Below, one piece after another: positions 11,546 through 23,638 of a stretch of 64,000 bases of DNA; the stretch's first letter is position 1; each line of letters begins with the position of its first letter. Location: the NCBI GenBank assembly GCA_009823505.1, contig VZQC01009573.1:170574-234573 (forward strand). Direction: 5' to 3'. The translations under genes and the position numbers were made by a program. The notes under the pieces are model-generated. The model did not search any database. It worked only from the letters and a program-made list of their open reading frames with translations, and was not told where the DNA came from. The DNA comes from Rhizomys pruinosus. Lineage: Eukaryota > Chordata > Mammalia > Rodentia > Spalacidae.

Positions 11546-14085
11546 GAGAATAGGATTGAAGGAACATTCTCAACCATAATCAAAGCCATATAATAGCAAA
11601 ACCACTACCAACAACATCTAAATGGAGAAAAAAATTGAAATATTTCCACTTAAAGGTGGAACTGGAAGGCTGCTCATTAGTCGCCATTCTCTTCAACATA
11701 GTGGGCTTGAAATAACTTGCTAGGGACAATGAAGACAAGAGACGAATATTAAAGGAGTAACTATTAGAAAAGGAGGAAGTTAAGCTATCCCTTTGGCAGA
11801 TGGATATGATAGTTTCCTAAGGGATCTAAAAACTTCACCAGAAAACTCTAGAAACAATTAAGAGTTTCAGTAGAGTGGCAGGATACAAAATTACCTAGAA
11901 AAATCAGTAGCATTTCTTTCCACCAATAACAACTGGAGAAGGGGGAGAATTAAAGAAAGAACTTTTCCCATTCGCATAGAATATCTCAACAATATAAAAT
12001 ACCGGGCAAAACTAACAATAATCAAATATCTCTACAAAATCAATCTCCTGAAGAAGGAAATGAAAATACATCAAAAAATGAGGAATACCTTCTATGCTCA
12101 TGGAATTGGAAAATTAATATAGTAAAAATGTCCTTTTACCGGCAATTGATATACAGATTCATATGCAATCCCAAGCAAAATCCCCATGAGCTTCTTCAGA
12201 CTTGGAAAAAAAATCCTTTAAATTTATATGGAAAAACAAAAGACCCCAAAGAGTCTAAAGATCCCTGATTGAAAAATTCAATACATGGGGGATTGCTCTA
12301 CAAGACTTCAAGCTATATTATAGGACATAGTCATAAAGACAGCTGGTACTGGCACCCAAAACAGACCCTTGACCAAAATAATTGAAGATCCAAAATGATC
12401 ATACAATTTCAGCACCTTGATTTGAAAAGGGACAAAACTTCAATGAGGAAGGTAGCAATTAGCAATGTGCTGGCAAACTGGATCCACTTGAAGAACAAAT
12501 TCAACCCTGACCTCTCACCCTGGAACCAAAAATCTCTCAATGTGCTATCAAAGATCTCAGACCTGAATTCTGAAACCCTGAAGGTATACTAAAAAAAGTT
12601 GGCAACAACACAGACATAGTGTAGGAAAAGATCTCTATTCAGCAGTAGCTGCCAGGAAATAGGTCAACAGTTGCTAATGAGACATACAACTCAAGTTTTC
12701 AGCAAAAAAAACAAGTCAAAGACTGAAGATAAAACCCACAGAGTCGACAAATGGTAGTTAAACTCAAAGAATGTTGGTACAGTGAAAGAAACACTCAAAG
12801 AAGTGACGATAAAACCACAGAGTGGGAGAAAAATCTTCAACCAGTGATCATCTGACAGGCATTAACGTCGATGAATACTGCGATAGGATTAAGAAAATCC
12901 CAAGCACAGAAATACAGAATACCAAAGATCTGGGAGGCAAAGTACGAGCGATCTCGGGACGCAGGTACGGAGGATAAGTTAAGAGGAGACGACGTCATAA
13001 GTGCAAACAATCAATAACTAATTACCTAGAAAAGAGGTGAGGTATAGCTGAAATTTCTCGAGTCACACAGGAGGATAGAAGTGGCTACTGGCTTACTATT
13101 AATTTATCCGTGGCAATCATCTATATACCGGAGACATAAGAAGGAATAAAATTAAAGTATAATAAGTAAAAATTATTAGTGCAAAGGACCAACATACTCA
13201 CGTCCACATATCAATCCATATAATGTGCTAAAAAAACAAAGACAACAAAATGCGGAGGGTTGAGGGAAAGGGAAAATAAACTACCACTGCTGAGTGGGAA
13301 TGCAAAACATTGTACAAAGCATTATGGAAGCAGTGTGGGAGAATCCTAAAAGGGGACTCAAACTGAGCCTGCCACCTGACCTAGTTCTACACTGCTGGGT
13401 ATGTACACAAAGGATTCATCCTACTAAAGGACCCTATTTGCATAATCTATGTTTTTCCTGCTGTTTTCACAATAAATAGCACGAGCTGCGGACACCACCC
13501 AAATGTCCCTCAACAGATGCAGTGGATGGAAACCAAATGTGGGTACATCTACACATGGAGTACTTATTTCCGCGAGAAAGAAGATATCATCATGAACTTT
13601 CAGGTAAATGGGTGAAACTTGAAGCCATTAGTGCAAAGGAAGTAACACAGCCCTCAGAAAAATACAAAGTGAGTGAGTTGGCTTCCCTCATTGTGTGGAT
13701 GCTAACGACCAACTCCCCAGTTGAAAAGGGCAAGTGAACAACACAGTTACTGATATAATTCTTTTTATTCTGAAACAACATGTTTGTATGTAATTGTAAA
13801 TCTCTTGTAGGTTCTAGAATTGACCCCACCCATTCATTTTCCAGGACTCGTATGACTGTATATGGGTGGAAGGTATTATTCATATTTAGAGTAAATAAAA
13901 ACTTAATAGAGGAAAACTGTGAAGCTCCTACACATTTAAAAAGCTGAGAAAAGATGCGGATATTATTATGTGTATGCATGGTCTGGGGTGGGGGTGGGGG
14001 AGGGCAAAGGAGAATATGTCTAAACGAAACTGAGAATTGAATTCTGACAATACACACAACATAATGAGGCATTATATTAACACAC
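11546..14085 (+). mobile_element. L1 LINE, RT domain to 3' UTR, plus strand
   Basis: It begins in the RT domain just upstream of the catalytic Asp-Asp region ('tttggcagatggatatgata', about 11,794). It runs through the ORF2 C-terminal part ('ggatccacttgaagaacaaa', 12,480) into the 3' UTR ('ttccaggactcgtatgactg', 13,840; G-rich stretch 13,985-14,006). Between about 12,880 and 13,260 the expected order is nearly unreadable and rich in CG. Many one-base deletions occur, for example ACACATGG for ACACAATGG at 13,551. No frame is intact. Confidence 0.8.
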
Positions 14086-14089
14086 ATAT

Positions 14090-15110
14090 AAATAAGCTAT
14101 GGCAAGTTATATTGCTGCTGCACAACAGTGGCACAAGTGTTTACAGGGAGTAAACTCTAAGAACTGACTGGTTTTTAGAACGTTTACACAAGATGGAACC
14201 CATGTCTGGCACCATTATTAGACCTGAAAACCTATGATTGATTAGGTCATAGCCTCTAGGGGAAAACCTAATTCAATTATTTTGCTGAATGGAAATAGTA
14301 TGTAAACTGACTCCTAATGACTTACCATAATAGCAATAGATTAGTGTGCCTCTCAACTTTCATCAGAGAAAAACTTCTTTCAGTAGATGGTAACTGACAC
14401 CCAGAACCAGAGTTGGTCACTGTGAAGAGACTACACAGTGCTGGAGTCTTCAGTCCTAAAATGAGAAATATATACATTCTTCGCATAGGTCAAGGGAAAA
14501 TTCCCAGAAGATGGAGAAGAAAGATGGTAGGAACAAGAGGACAGTGTGGTGCTACACTAAATAACCCTTGTGTTTCCAATAACAGGAGAGTTGCATCCAT
14601 AAATCCACAGAGGTTGTGACAATGTGCACTAGACCTGTGCAAACTCAAGCCAGACAAAATCTTACGTTAGAGGGGGAATTTAGCAAGAACTCACTCTCCT
14701 AGCTGAAAAAAGTAAATTATAAGTGCCTGAGAGAGCGTTTTCTTATTAGGTGTATGCCATGGTTGACCACACCCCAGGGATGGCCCTAGATCAGAGTACT
14801 TTGAATACAGTGGGTTTTTTAAAAAGCAGATATAGCTGAGTGTGGTGGCAACGCTTAATTCCTAGCATTTGGGAGGCAGTTTGGCATGTGGATTCTTGGG
14901 AGTTCAAGGCCAAGCCTGGTCTACATAGTGGTGTTTCAGGCTAGCTTGGAGTTATCCAGGTGATTCTCTGTCTCAAAAAAATAGAAGAAGTTGCGCGAGA
15001 TAAGGAAGATGGGAGTAGACCTAAGAGGAGTTGGGGACAGGGAATGAATATGATCAAAATATATACGTGTATGAAAGTCTAGTAAAAATAAATATTTTTA
15101 AAAAAAATTA
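14090..15110 (+). mobile_element. Lx-type L1 3' UTR
   Basis: The order 'gaactgactggtttttagaa', 'aggggaaaacctaattcaat', 'aaactgactcctaatgactt', 'tgcaaactcaagccagacaa', 'ggttgaccacaccccaggg' and the end 'aatatgatcaaaatatat' is that of the rodent Lx 3' UTR. A B1 at 14,826-14,985 splits it just before the terminal 120 bases. It is non-coding and marks an old muroid L1 wave. Confidence 0.75.
14826..14985 (+). mobile_element. B1 SINE inserted in Lx 3' UTR
   Basis: 'gctgagtgtggtggcaacgc', 'gttcaaggccaagcctggtc' and 'ctctgtctcaaaaaaa' mark a full-length but diverged B1. Confidence 0.85.
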
Positions 15111-15187
15111 TAATTAACTGGAAACCGTTTAAGTATTGTTGTCTATATTTTGTGTATCACACTAACATTAGAAGCCATCTCTACACT

Positions 15188-15232
15188 AATATAATATATA
15201 TCATATATATATATAATATATATATATTTAGC
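15188..15232. repeat. AT-rich (TA)n stretch
   Basis: Imperfect TA repeat of about 45 bases. Confidence 0.8.
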
Positions 15233-15360
15233 TTTTTAATGAGGAAAGGAATTAATACAAAATGGAAAGAGAGTTTCGATTAAAATGTTTAACCCAGTAA
15301 GCATAATGTGAATTTTGTCTAGAGGAGTGAAATGCAGCCATATAAATTAGTTTGCTTTTT

Positions 15361-15388
15361 TTGTGGGGGGGTGGGTGGGGGGGTAGGG
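15361..15388 (+). repeat. G-rich run
   Basis: Several runs of three to seven Gs separated by T, within about 28 bases. It has G-quadruplex potential on the plus strand. Confidence 0.6.
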
Positions 15389-15920
15389 CATGTTATTATT
15401 ACATAAGGTTATGTGGAATTATGCATTTGACTCTTATCTGCTTCATTTTTGCTAACAGTATTTATTGTTAATAACAGGCAATTGAAGGCAGCGGTGCAAC
15501 ACTACAGATTGCCAGCTGCCAAGGCCATTGTGTTGTGTGCGGTGGCTGTTCCCTGGCAGGTGCTCCAGCACGCTTACCAATGTAAGTAGAACTGCGTGGT
15601 GAATAGAGGGTCAGCAGATCGGCACCAAACTTATCTGTGCACCACCCAGGTGGGGACGGTGCACATGGGCCAAAGGATTAACCACCTCAAGGCTACTTAT
15701 GATTGTGGAAAGCTATCTGCTGTGCTGTTGTTTGACAGCTGGTTGGGAGGATACAAGAGTGTCATGATTGGAGGCGCACAAGTTTTGGAACAAAGGGAGC
15801 TCACTGAGAAACACAATCCTAGCACATTTGAGATGTAGCACAGAAGGCAACAATAGCAAAGGGGTGAAAACACAACAAAACAGCAAAATACAGGCCAAAA
15901 ACACAAGGAAAAACAACAAT

Positions 15921-17000
15921 ATGGAAGGCTCAAAATAATATTCCCATGAACCGAACACTCTGTAGAGATCACAATGAGATCTCTTTGGAAGGGAACAAAG
16001 ATACCAACCTTAGAAGAAAAATTGTTGACATATTCAAGTCTATAAAAGAAATTAGAGAACTAAGGGAGAGAATGAAAACTCATGAAGGAACTAGTAGGAA
16101 AGAATATTAAACTCTGGAGATACTACAGGAGCAGATTGATACACTCAAGAAAAACCTAGAGGAAGAGAAATACCAAACCCACAAAGGAATTAGAAGGGAG
16201 TAGAGTGACAAACTCAGGAGTGAAGTGGAAACATTGAAAGGATCTCATGCTGAAAGGGAAAAAGAAACTGACCAGCAGGCAAGGAGTACCAAGAAAATGA
16301 TAAGCTCAAAAGGAAGTGAAATACTGACGCAATCACAGGATGAAACAAACTTGCACATTGGAACATTCTCCCATGCAGGAAAGGACTGGGAAAAAGCATG
16401 GAGCAGAAGTGGAAGAAGAAGAAAAAGAATTCAGACCTCAAGGATAACACGTGCAGTAGAAACTCAAGTACTGCTTCTGCAACGGTTTTAAAAAACAAGA
16501 GTGGAACAACTAGAATGGGCTGGACCATGAACAAGAACCAACTTAGCCACATTCAAAGAGCGTAGTAGGAAAGGAAGAATCCCGAAGAACAATGGTATTG
16601 ATCAGGATCTTCAGATCAGAATAGATAGAAGAACACTTCCAAACTGAAAAAGACAAACCTAATAAGAATACAAAGAAAGCACATAGAAAGCAATAGACAA
16701 GACAGAAAAGTGTTTCCCATAATATATCATGTTAAAACCCCGTGATCCTGCAAACAAAGGCTAATGAGTTATGAGTACGCAAAGAGAAAAACACAAAGTT
16801 ACACAGAGAGGGGAGAAAACCATCACGATCAACTGATCGTTCAGTGCCAAATACCGCGTCGACGCAAAGAATATGGATGGCGTAGCAGTAGTCCAAAGTC
16901 ACTAAATGACTTTGAGATGCTCAAGCGCGTGAGGGGGCGGTCAGTAATTTATAATTATACCCAATGTCAATCATTATTGAACGGAAAGAAGTCTTGTCAG
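15921..17000 (+). pseudogene. L1 ORF1 (RNA-binding protein), broken
   Basis: ORF1p is the trimeric nucleic-acid chaperone of the L1 ribonucleoprotein. From an ATG at 15,921 the frames show a Lys/Glu-rich heptad-like segment (about 16,010-16,330), as expected for its coiled coil. The open piece 16,225-16,491 belongs to this part. The RNA-recognition and C-terminal parts (about 16,500-17,000) are scarcely readable because of frameshifts, and the patch 16,790-16,950 is unusually CG-rich. It is a relic. Confidence 0.6.
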
Positions 17001-17149
17001 GAATAATAAGGATGAAGACAATGGTCAGAAACAACAGACACAGAAAGTTTTGAGCAAGGTTCAAACAGGAAGAGGGAAGTGGGGAGCACATTCTATCCTT
17101 AAGCAAGCATCCGCGAGAGTGAAAAATTCAAGCTACAGTGGAGGTTATA

Positions 17150-20100
17150 AATACATGAACAAGAATGTCATAACAGAAAACTAGTCGATAAGGAACAATA
17201 TTCTCGATAATATTACCGTTAATATGTATGGTCAACTCCCCAATCAAAGACATAGAATATGTGGGAGTATGGGTTTAGGGTTAGACCAAGAATCATGTGG
17301 CTATGATGGCGCTGGGCTCTGTAGGTGAGGTCAAGGCTCCATTTCTCACCTAGGACAGCAGACTTAGAGTGAAGGTGGAGCAAAAATATTCCTTAAGTAA
17401 ATGGTCCGCAAAAAGCAGCAGGAGTGGCTGATTTGTAATATTCAGATCGATATAGATTCGAGTAAAATTTGATCATGAAGAAGAGGCGTTATTAATCTAT
17501 ATTTGCAGATCTACAAGAAATGCTACATTTTAATATTTATGGCACAAATCTGTGAGAGACGAGACTTTATAAGTAACAATCTTAGGATCTTAAGATCCAA
17601 TTATCAGTTGTCTATAGTGGGGACTTCAATACCTGACCCACCTGGATAGGTCATGGCAAAAAATATAACAGAGGACTAGAACTGAAACACTTATACCCAA
17701 AATGTGACCTCACAGATATCTACAGCAAATTTTCTCATCTAAACACCAGAGAAAATCTTCTTCTCAGCACCTATGGAACTTCTCAAAATTGACCTATTAC
17801 TGGACCAAAGAAAACCGTTAACAAAGTACAAAAGGATTGAGAATCATTCCATGCATTTCTATAGACCACAGTGCATTAAAGCTAATATTAACACGAGGGT
17901 TAAGCCCTACTACTATTAGAAACATGGAAGACTAAACAAACACATACTGAACAATGAGTGGGTAGAGAGAAAAAAGGAATGAATAAAAAGCATCCTGGAA
18001 CTAAAGAAAATGAAATACAAACAAAAAACCTGTGGGAATGTCACAGTCTAAGAGAGGAAATTTATGCCCTACGTGCCACCTTAGTAAAAAAAGATAAGAG
18101 AACAAGTGACACGATCTAACATGGCAGTAAAAACACTGAAAGGACAAACAAAAATGAATCCTAGAAACCCACAGAAGGAGAGAGGATAACAAAATCGAGC
18201 AGAAATTAATTCGAGAAGAAGAAAAAGAGAAAGTGGGAACAAGAAGAGCAGGTGGAGGAAGAGACAATAAAATAATGAATCAAAAGCTGGGTTTTTGAAA
18301 GAAAAAAAATAGACAGCCTCGTAGCCAGTTTTTAACCAAAAAAAAGAAAGATCACTCCAAATCAACAGATTTGTGATGAATGAAAGGGGAAAATCACAAA
18401 GACAAGAAAAGATCCAGACAATACATACTGAGAATACTTCAAAAATCTATACTCTACTAAATTTGAAAACCTAAGAGAAATGAGAATTGAAATCGGGGAT
18501 GTTGTCATAAGCTTAACAAGAAAATATTTGCAGCTTTAAACATTACCATAACACTTTGAGGAATGGAAGATGCATAAAGGCCTCCCATAAAAAACGCCAG
18601 GCCCAGATGATTACAGCAGATCTTAAAAACATTTAAAGAGTCTTACAACCATTACATCTCAAACTTTTCAGAAGGATACAGACGAAGGAAATCCCAATTC
18701 CTTCTATGAAGCCGCTCACCTACATCCAAACCGAGGCAAAGGACAAAAACAGAAGAAAACTTAGGACCCATATCATTGTAAACAAATGCAAATAATGTCA
18801 ACCAAAATTACTTGCAAATATGCATTTATAGAGCTCTGCATCAAATAATGATCATCCTCTTAGACCAGGTGGATTTCATCCAGCAGATGCAGGGATGTTC
18901 GTTCAACATATGAAAATAATATCATACACATAAATGACTTACTCCTAAAGACAATAAACACCACAATATCTCAAGTTGATGCAAACAAACTTTGACAAAT
19001 CCAACATCACTTCATGCTTAACCTTTCAGAGGGAATTGGACTGGGGGATATTCTTCAATTGATAAAACATAACAAGACAACCCAATCATCCTAATGGAGA
19101 AAAGTTGGAAGCATTCCCTTAAGGCAGAGACACACACGGCCTGACTTCATCCACTGTTCCTCTTCAAATATAGTGCTTGAATGTGCTGGCAATAAGGAGA
19201 AAAGAAAAAGAGAAATTAAAGGAGTAATTAATTAGAAAAAGAGGAAGTAACACTATCTCTTTTTGCGATGATATGATTCAGTTTACCAAAGGGAGTGCTA
19301 CAACTCACCAAAAACTCTTAGAACAATGAAAATTTTCAGTATAAGTTGCGGGGATCAAAATTACACTAGAAAATCTGTAGCCTTCTTTAACCAACCAATA
19401 GCAATGGAGAAGGAAATATAGGGACTTTCCCGAATCACATGCCTTAAAAAAAACTATACTAGGAAACAAACCTAACCAAGACCCATTACAAAAGTGAAAA
19501 TTTTAAAACCCTGAATAATGATGATTGAAAATGACATAAAAGATGGAAAGGCCACCTTCCATCCAAAGCTATGGAAGGAAAAATTGAATATCTATAAGAA
19601 TCCATGTACCAGTTCAACAATAATACAGATTCTAATGCACTATCGACAATCAAAATCCCATGAGTTTTTTCACAAGACTTAGAAAAATCTTAAATTCTAA
19701 TGGAAAGAACAAAGACCCAATAGTAAAGCAACCCTGAGGTGATAATGAAACTGGGGGATTACGTTACCGAGATGTCAAGCTATATTACGGGGCTATGTCA
19801 TAAAGACAGCTGGTACGAAAGGCAAAAAAAAAAAAACAAAAAAAAAAAAAACAAACCATTGACCAATGGAACAAAATGAAGATCCAAACTTGAGCTCTTA
19901 TAACTTCAACCACCTCATCATTTGACAAAGGGGCCAAAAAAGCTCAATGGAGGAAAGATAGCATCCTTCAGCAAATGGTGTTGACAAAACTGGATCACCA
20001 TTTGTAGAAGAACAAAATAACCCCACCTCTCACCCTTTACAAAAATCAACTCCAAATGGATCAAAATCTCAGTGTGAAGCCTGAAACCCGAAGGGATAAA

Positions 20101-20995
20101 AGAAACAAAGTTGCAACAATCTACAAGACATAGGTGTAGGAGGAGACTTTCTAAACCAGACACCGTGCAAAGGAATAAGACAACATAACAAGTGGGACCT
20201 CATAAAACTCAATGCTCTTCTGTAAATGAAAGAAACAATCAAGGAGGTGAAGAGAAACCCACAGAGTGGGAAGAGATCTTTACCAGTGACACATCTGACA
20301 GAGGCATTAACAGCAGAAATATAAACTACTCAACAAAACAAGAAGCCAAAAATGACTACTTCAAAACATGGAGCTAAAAGCGAGCAGAGTCCCACCGTCA
20401 CCATGAGGAATTAAAGATGGCTTGAGAAACATCTTAAAAAGTGTTCATCATCATTAATATATTAAGGAAATGCAAATTAAAACCACTCTAGATACATCTC
20501 ACTCCAGCATACAGCTAGCTAAGATCAAGAAAACAAAAGACACAGTGTTGAAGGGGTTGTGGGGAAAGGAAACACTCATCCACTGCTGTGTGGGAATGTA
20601 AACTTGTACAACCACTTATGAAAGCAGTGTGAGAACCCCTAAAAGACTCGGAATTAGCTTACCATCCTGACCCAATCATACACTCCTGGGTCAATACCCC
20701 AAAGACTCATCCTACCATAAAGATATAGAGCACATCCTGTTTACTGCAGCTCTCTTCACAACATGAAGAGCTGGAACCAACCCTATTGCTCCTAACAGAT
20801 GAGTGTGGATGACAAAAATGTGGTACATCTACACATGGAGTACTAATCAGTGGTAAAGAAGATGGCAATTATGAAACTTGGGTAAATGATGGAGCTCAAG
20901 CCATTATTCTGATGAAGTAACACAAGTCCAGAAAACAACAGAGATGTGTGTTCCCTCATTTGTGGATGCTAAAACCAAATCCCCCAGATGAAAGG
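17150..20995 (+). pseudogene. L1 ORF2 (endonuclease-reverse transcriptase), broken
   Basis: ORF2p nicks the target and copies L1 RNA. Recognisable parts are the endonuclease region ('gtggggacttcaatacctga', 17,618), the RT region with its Asp-Asp site ('tttttgcgatgatatgattc', 19,260) and the C-terminal part ('aaaatgtggtacatctacac', 20,815). Frameshifts recur every few dozen bases, so no long frame remains. Compared with the older copy at 2.1-3.5 kb, short words lose single bases repeatedly, for example ACACATGG at 20,833. Confidence 0.7.
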
Positions 20996-21535
20996 CAAGC
21001 TGAATGACAGATGTTATATTTTTGGTTTATCTGTAAGCAACTATGTTGTCATAATGTGATCCCTCAATGGGCTCTAGTAATCCACCCACCAATAATTTTC
21101 AGGACTCTGTAATTACGTATAGGGTGGGAGAGTATGTATCCATATTTTAGAATAACATGAATAATGGAGAGAAATGTGAATTCCTAAGCAATAAAAAAAA
21201 AGACTGAGAGAAAGATGCCAGAACAGTTATGATTAGAGCACATGACTGGGATGGTTTTGGGTGTGGGGTTGGGGAAGGGATAGGGAATAGGCCTGAACAG
21301 AAATGAAAATGATGTATGAAATACATTAAAACATCAATAAAAATAACACTTATCCTCCACAATCACTCTACCACAGGCTTGTTCTCCTGGATGATGTCTA
21401 AAGCTGAAGGTGTCCATTTGATCATTTCCTATCATGGATGAAATAAGCTTGAAATCTGTCAGAGATTCAGCCTACTCTATTCCTACAAATTATATTTCAG
21501 ATATGATGTAGAGGCTGGCATTAAAAAGTCTTCTG

Positions 21536-21690
21536 GCTGGGCATGGTGGCACACGTCTTTAATCCCAGCACTCGGGAGGCAGAGGCAGGCGGATCTCTGG
21601 GAGTTTGAGGCCTGCTTGGTCCATATAGTGAGCTCCAGGCCAGCTGGAACTAAAGGGAGACCCTGCCTCAAAAAGTCCAAGACCAAAAAA
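21536..21690 (+). mobile_element. B1 SINE
   Basis: A full-length, well-kept B1 from 'gctgggcatggtggcacacg' through 'cccagcactcgggaggcaga' to 'gaccctgcctcaaaaag', with a short A-rich tail. Confidence 0.92.
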
Positions 21691-21694
21691 AGTT

Positions 21695-22375
21695 CTATAA
21701 ATCATTTAAACCCAAAAATATACACAGTAAATGAAAAATAGAGAAAGTCCAAAGAGTTGGCAAGGATGCCCATCATCCCACTCTCACATACTTCTGGTAG
21801 AAATGTGGTTTCAAAACAGCATCTGTTGATATCTAACAAAGCAGGATGTATTGTGCATTCTGTGACCATAAATCTCTTTCCCATGGGTATAGCCAACAAA
21901 AACACATGTGCACATTCAACAAAGGTGTGCATCAGAATGTTGATAGCTGTGTAAAGTGTAATAACCCCAAATGGAAACCACTAAAATGTAGCAGCAAAGA
22001 ATGGATAAATGTATTTGGTGGATAAAGAGAATAGAAACACTATACATTGAGAACCAATGATCCACAGCTATACATATTTATATGATTGGACATCATAAGC
22101 ACAGAAAGAAGCTGGATGCAAAATACACAGTGTACTTCCAGTTATACAAAACCAGGCAAACTAATGTGTCCTTTTAAGGATCAGGATAATGGCTGGTATT
22201 GGAGACAGAAGGGCAGATACTTACAAAAGGAGCATAATGGGGCTTCTGGGGAGTTTACAATGTACTATTTATTGATCCAAGTGTAAATTAAATGAATGTG
22301 TTCAGTTCGTGAAAATTCACAAGCTGTGTACTTCTGTACACTTTTGTGTAACATATATAAAATTCCACAAAAGTT
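21695..22375 (+). mobile_element. Ancient L1 (L1M-type) 3' end
   Basis: The order 'tgcacattcaacaaaggtgt', 'ccccaaatggaaaccactaa', 'gcaaagaatggataaatgta', 'tgtacttccagttatacaaa' and 'gtgtacttctgtacactttt' follows the ORF2 end and 3' UTR of old mammalian L1 elements. Divergence is high. Open frames within it are shadows. Confidence 0.7.
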
Positions 22376-23412
22376 TCTTTTCTGTACAGTCCATAAGCAT
22401 TATTAAAAAGCTTTAAGAGTATTACCAAGAGCTTTCTTTTTTATGTAGATACTAAAAAGAGGGACAGTTGGCAGAGTTAGTATAGTGTAGTGGATTTACA
22501 ATGAGTTTGAAAATTAGGGTTATATAGCAGGGTGCATCTGGGGAACCTTGTCACCAGCCAGGAATGGTTATTGCTACTTATAGAGCTGAAAGCTCTCAAT
22601 AAATTTTGTTTTCTCCATTTCACACTGTCCAGTGATTGGCAAAGAAATAAAATATAGAATCAAGAAGGCCAGAATGCCCTCTGTGAGAATAAAATGTACT
22701 GCCAATATGGCACACAGCTGCATCTCCATCCAGAGCAGTATGGAGCTTATGAGAGGTGCAAGCTGCTATGTGACTTGGAGAGACAGCACGTTCTCTTTGC
22801 CAGATGCACAGTTAGAAAAAACAAGCAGAAAATGTGCTTCCACTAAAGTCACAGAGGAAAGAAAAGAAAACTTTTCTCCAACCAAAAGAGGAAAGGAGTG
22901 GAAGCTATCATCTCTGAGCTTGTTAAAGAAACTCCAAGGGGCAAAGGAGAAATTCCCTAACCAGCTGAAGAAGAATTATCTTCCCATAGTCTTCACAGTT
23001 TTGGTTATGAGAGTTGCTATTACGAATACAACTCTCCACATGTTAGTTTTCAGTTTTTCAATTTCTGCTAATGATGTAAGGGCCACAGCAACCTTCATAG
23101 GCAATTCTCTCTTATCTTCTGTGTGGCTTTGGAATTGTTAATGGGGTCTGGAAAAAGAAGACACAAAGTGAATGTGAGCAACTGGGATTATTAAATTTTT
23201 CCATGCTATGTCCTAAAATATAATAAAGCCATGAAAATACAATAAATTATCACATACAACCAATTGATGCTCCCTAAAACCATTTCCCACTAAGGATGGT
23301 TAGCTACCATTGGAGAGAGGACTCATTTGAGGTCCAGGATAGAAAATGTACTTTAGTAGGTCAAGACTACCTTTCTGTACCAAGGAGTAAGAAAATCATC
23401 ACAAGCTACTGA
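22376..23412. other. Unassigned sequence with a 169-codon open frame
   Basis: No repeat recognised. The plus strand has an open frame from ATG 22,632 to 23,141. Its product would be basic and Ser/Lys-rich, with a hydrophobic segment near its end, and I know no family like it. There is no clear Kozak context, intron structure or poly-A signal placed for a gene. In AT-rich DNA of this length one such frame can occur by chance, so I do not call it a gene. Confidence 0.4.
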
Positions 23413-23638
23413 CATCTTTAATTTTATTTATTTATATTTTATGTGTATGAGGTTTTTTTTTTTCTGAATGCATGTTAAGTGCATTTGAGTTGTACAGTGC
23501 CCACAGAGGCCAGAAGATGGTATCAGATTCCCTGGAACTGACTTATGGTTAGTTGTGAGCTACCATATAGGTGCTGGGAACTGAACCTGGGTCCTCGAGC
23601 ATCCAGTGCTCTTAACCACTGAGCCACCTCTCCAGCCT
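23413..23638 (-). mobile_element. B2-superfamily SINE
   Basis: Antisense B2/B3: a T-rich start (A tail), 'cccacagaggccagaagatg', 'gtgctgggaactgaacctgg' (B box region) and 'gagccacctctccagcc' (head). It is an older form without the 17-bp duplication. Confidence 0.9.

Larger units (their letters stand above)
15470..21345 (+). mobile_element. Near-full-length L1 LINE (5.9 kb)
   Basis: The layout is 5' UTR-like sequence (about 15,470-15,920), ORF1 (from about 15,921), ORF2 with endonuclease region (about 17,550-17,830), RT region (about 18,400-19,300) and C-terminal part, then a 3' UTR ending in an A-rich tail near 21,345. It belongs to the same young subfamily as the 7.4-14 kb copies (shared 3' UTR around 'ttttcaggactctgtaatta'). 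I could not find a convincing target-site duplication. One-base indels are frequent along its length, so it cannot encode functional proteins as read. The length suggests a recent insertion, which makes the heavy damage odd. Confidence 0.8.

Noticed and set aside
13590..14087. A 165-codon minus-strand frame
   Set aside because: It lies antisense to the plus-strand L1 3' end and UTR. There is no splice or promoter context, and the composition follows the repeat.
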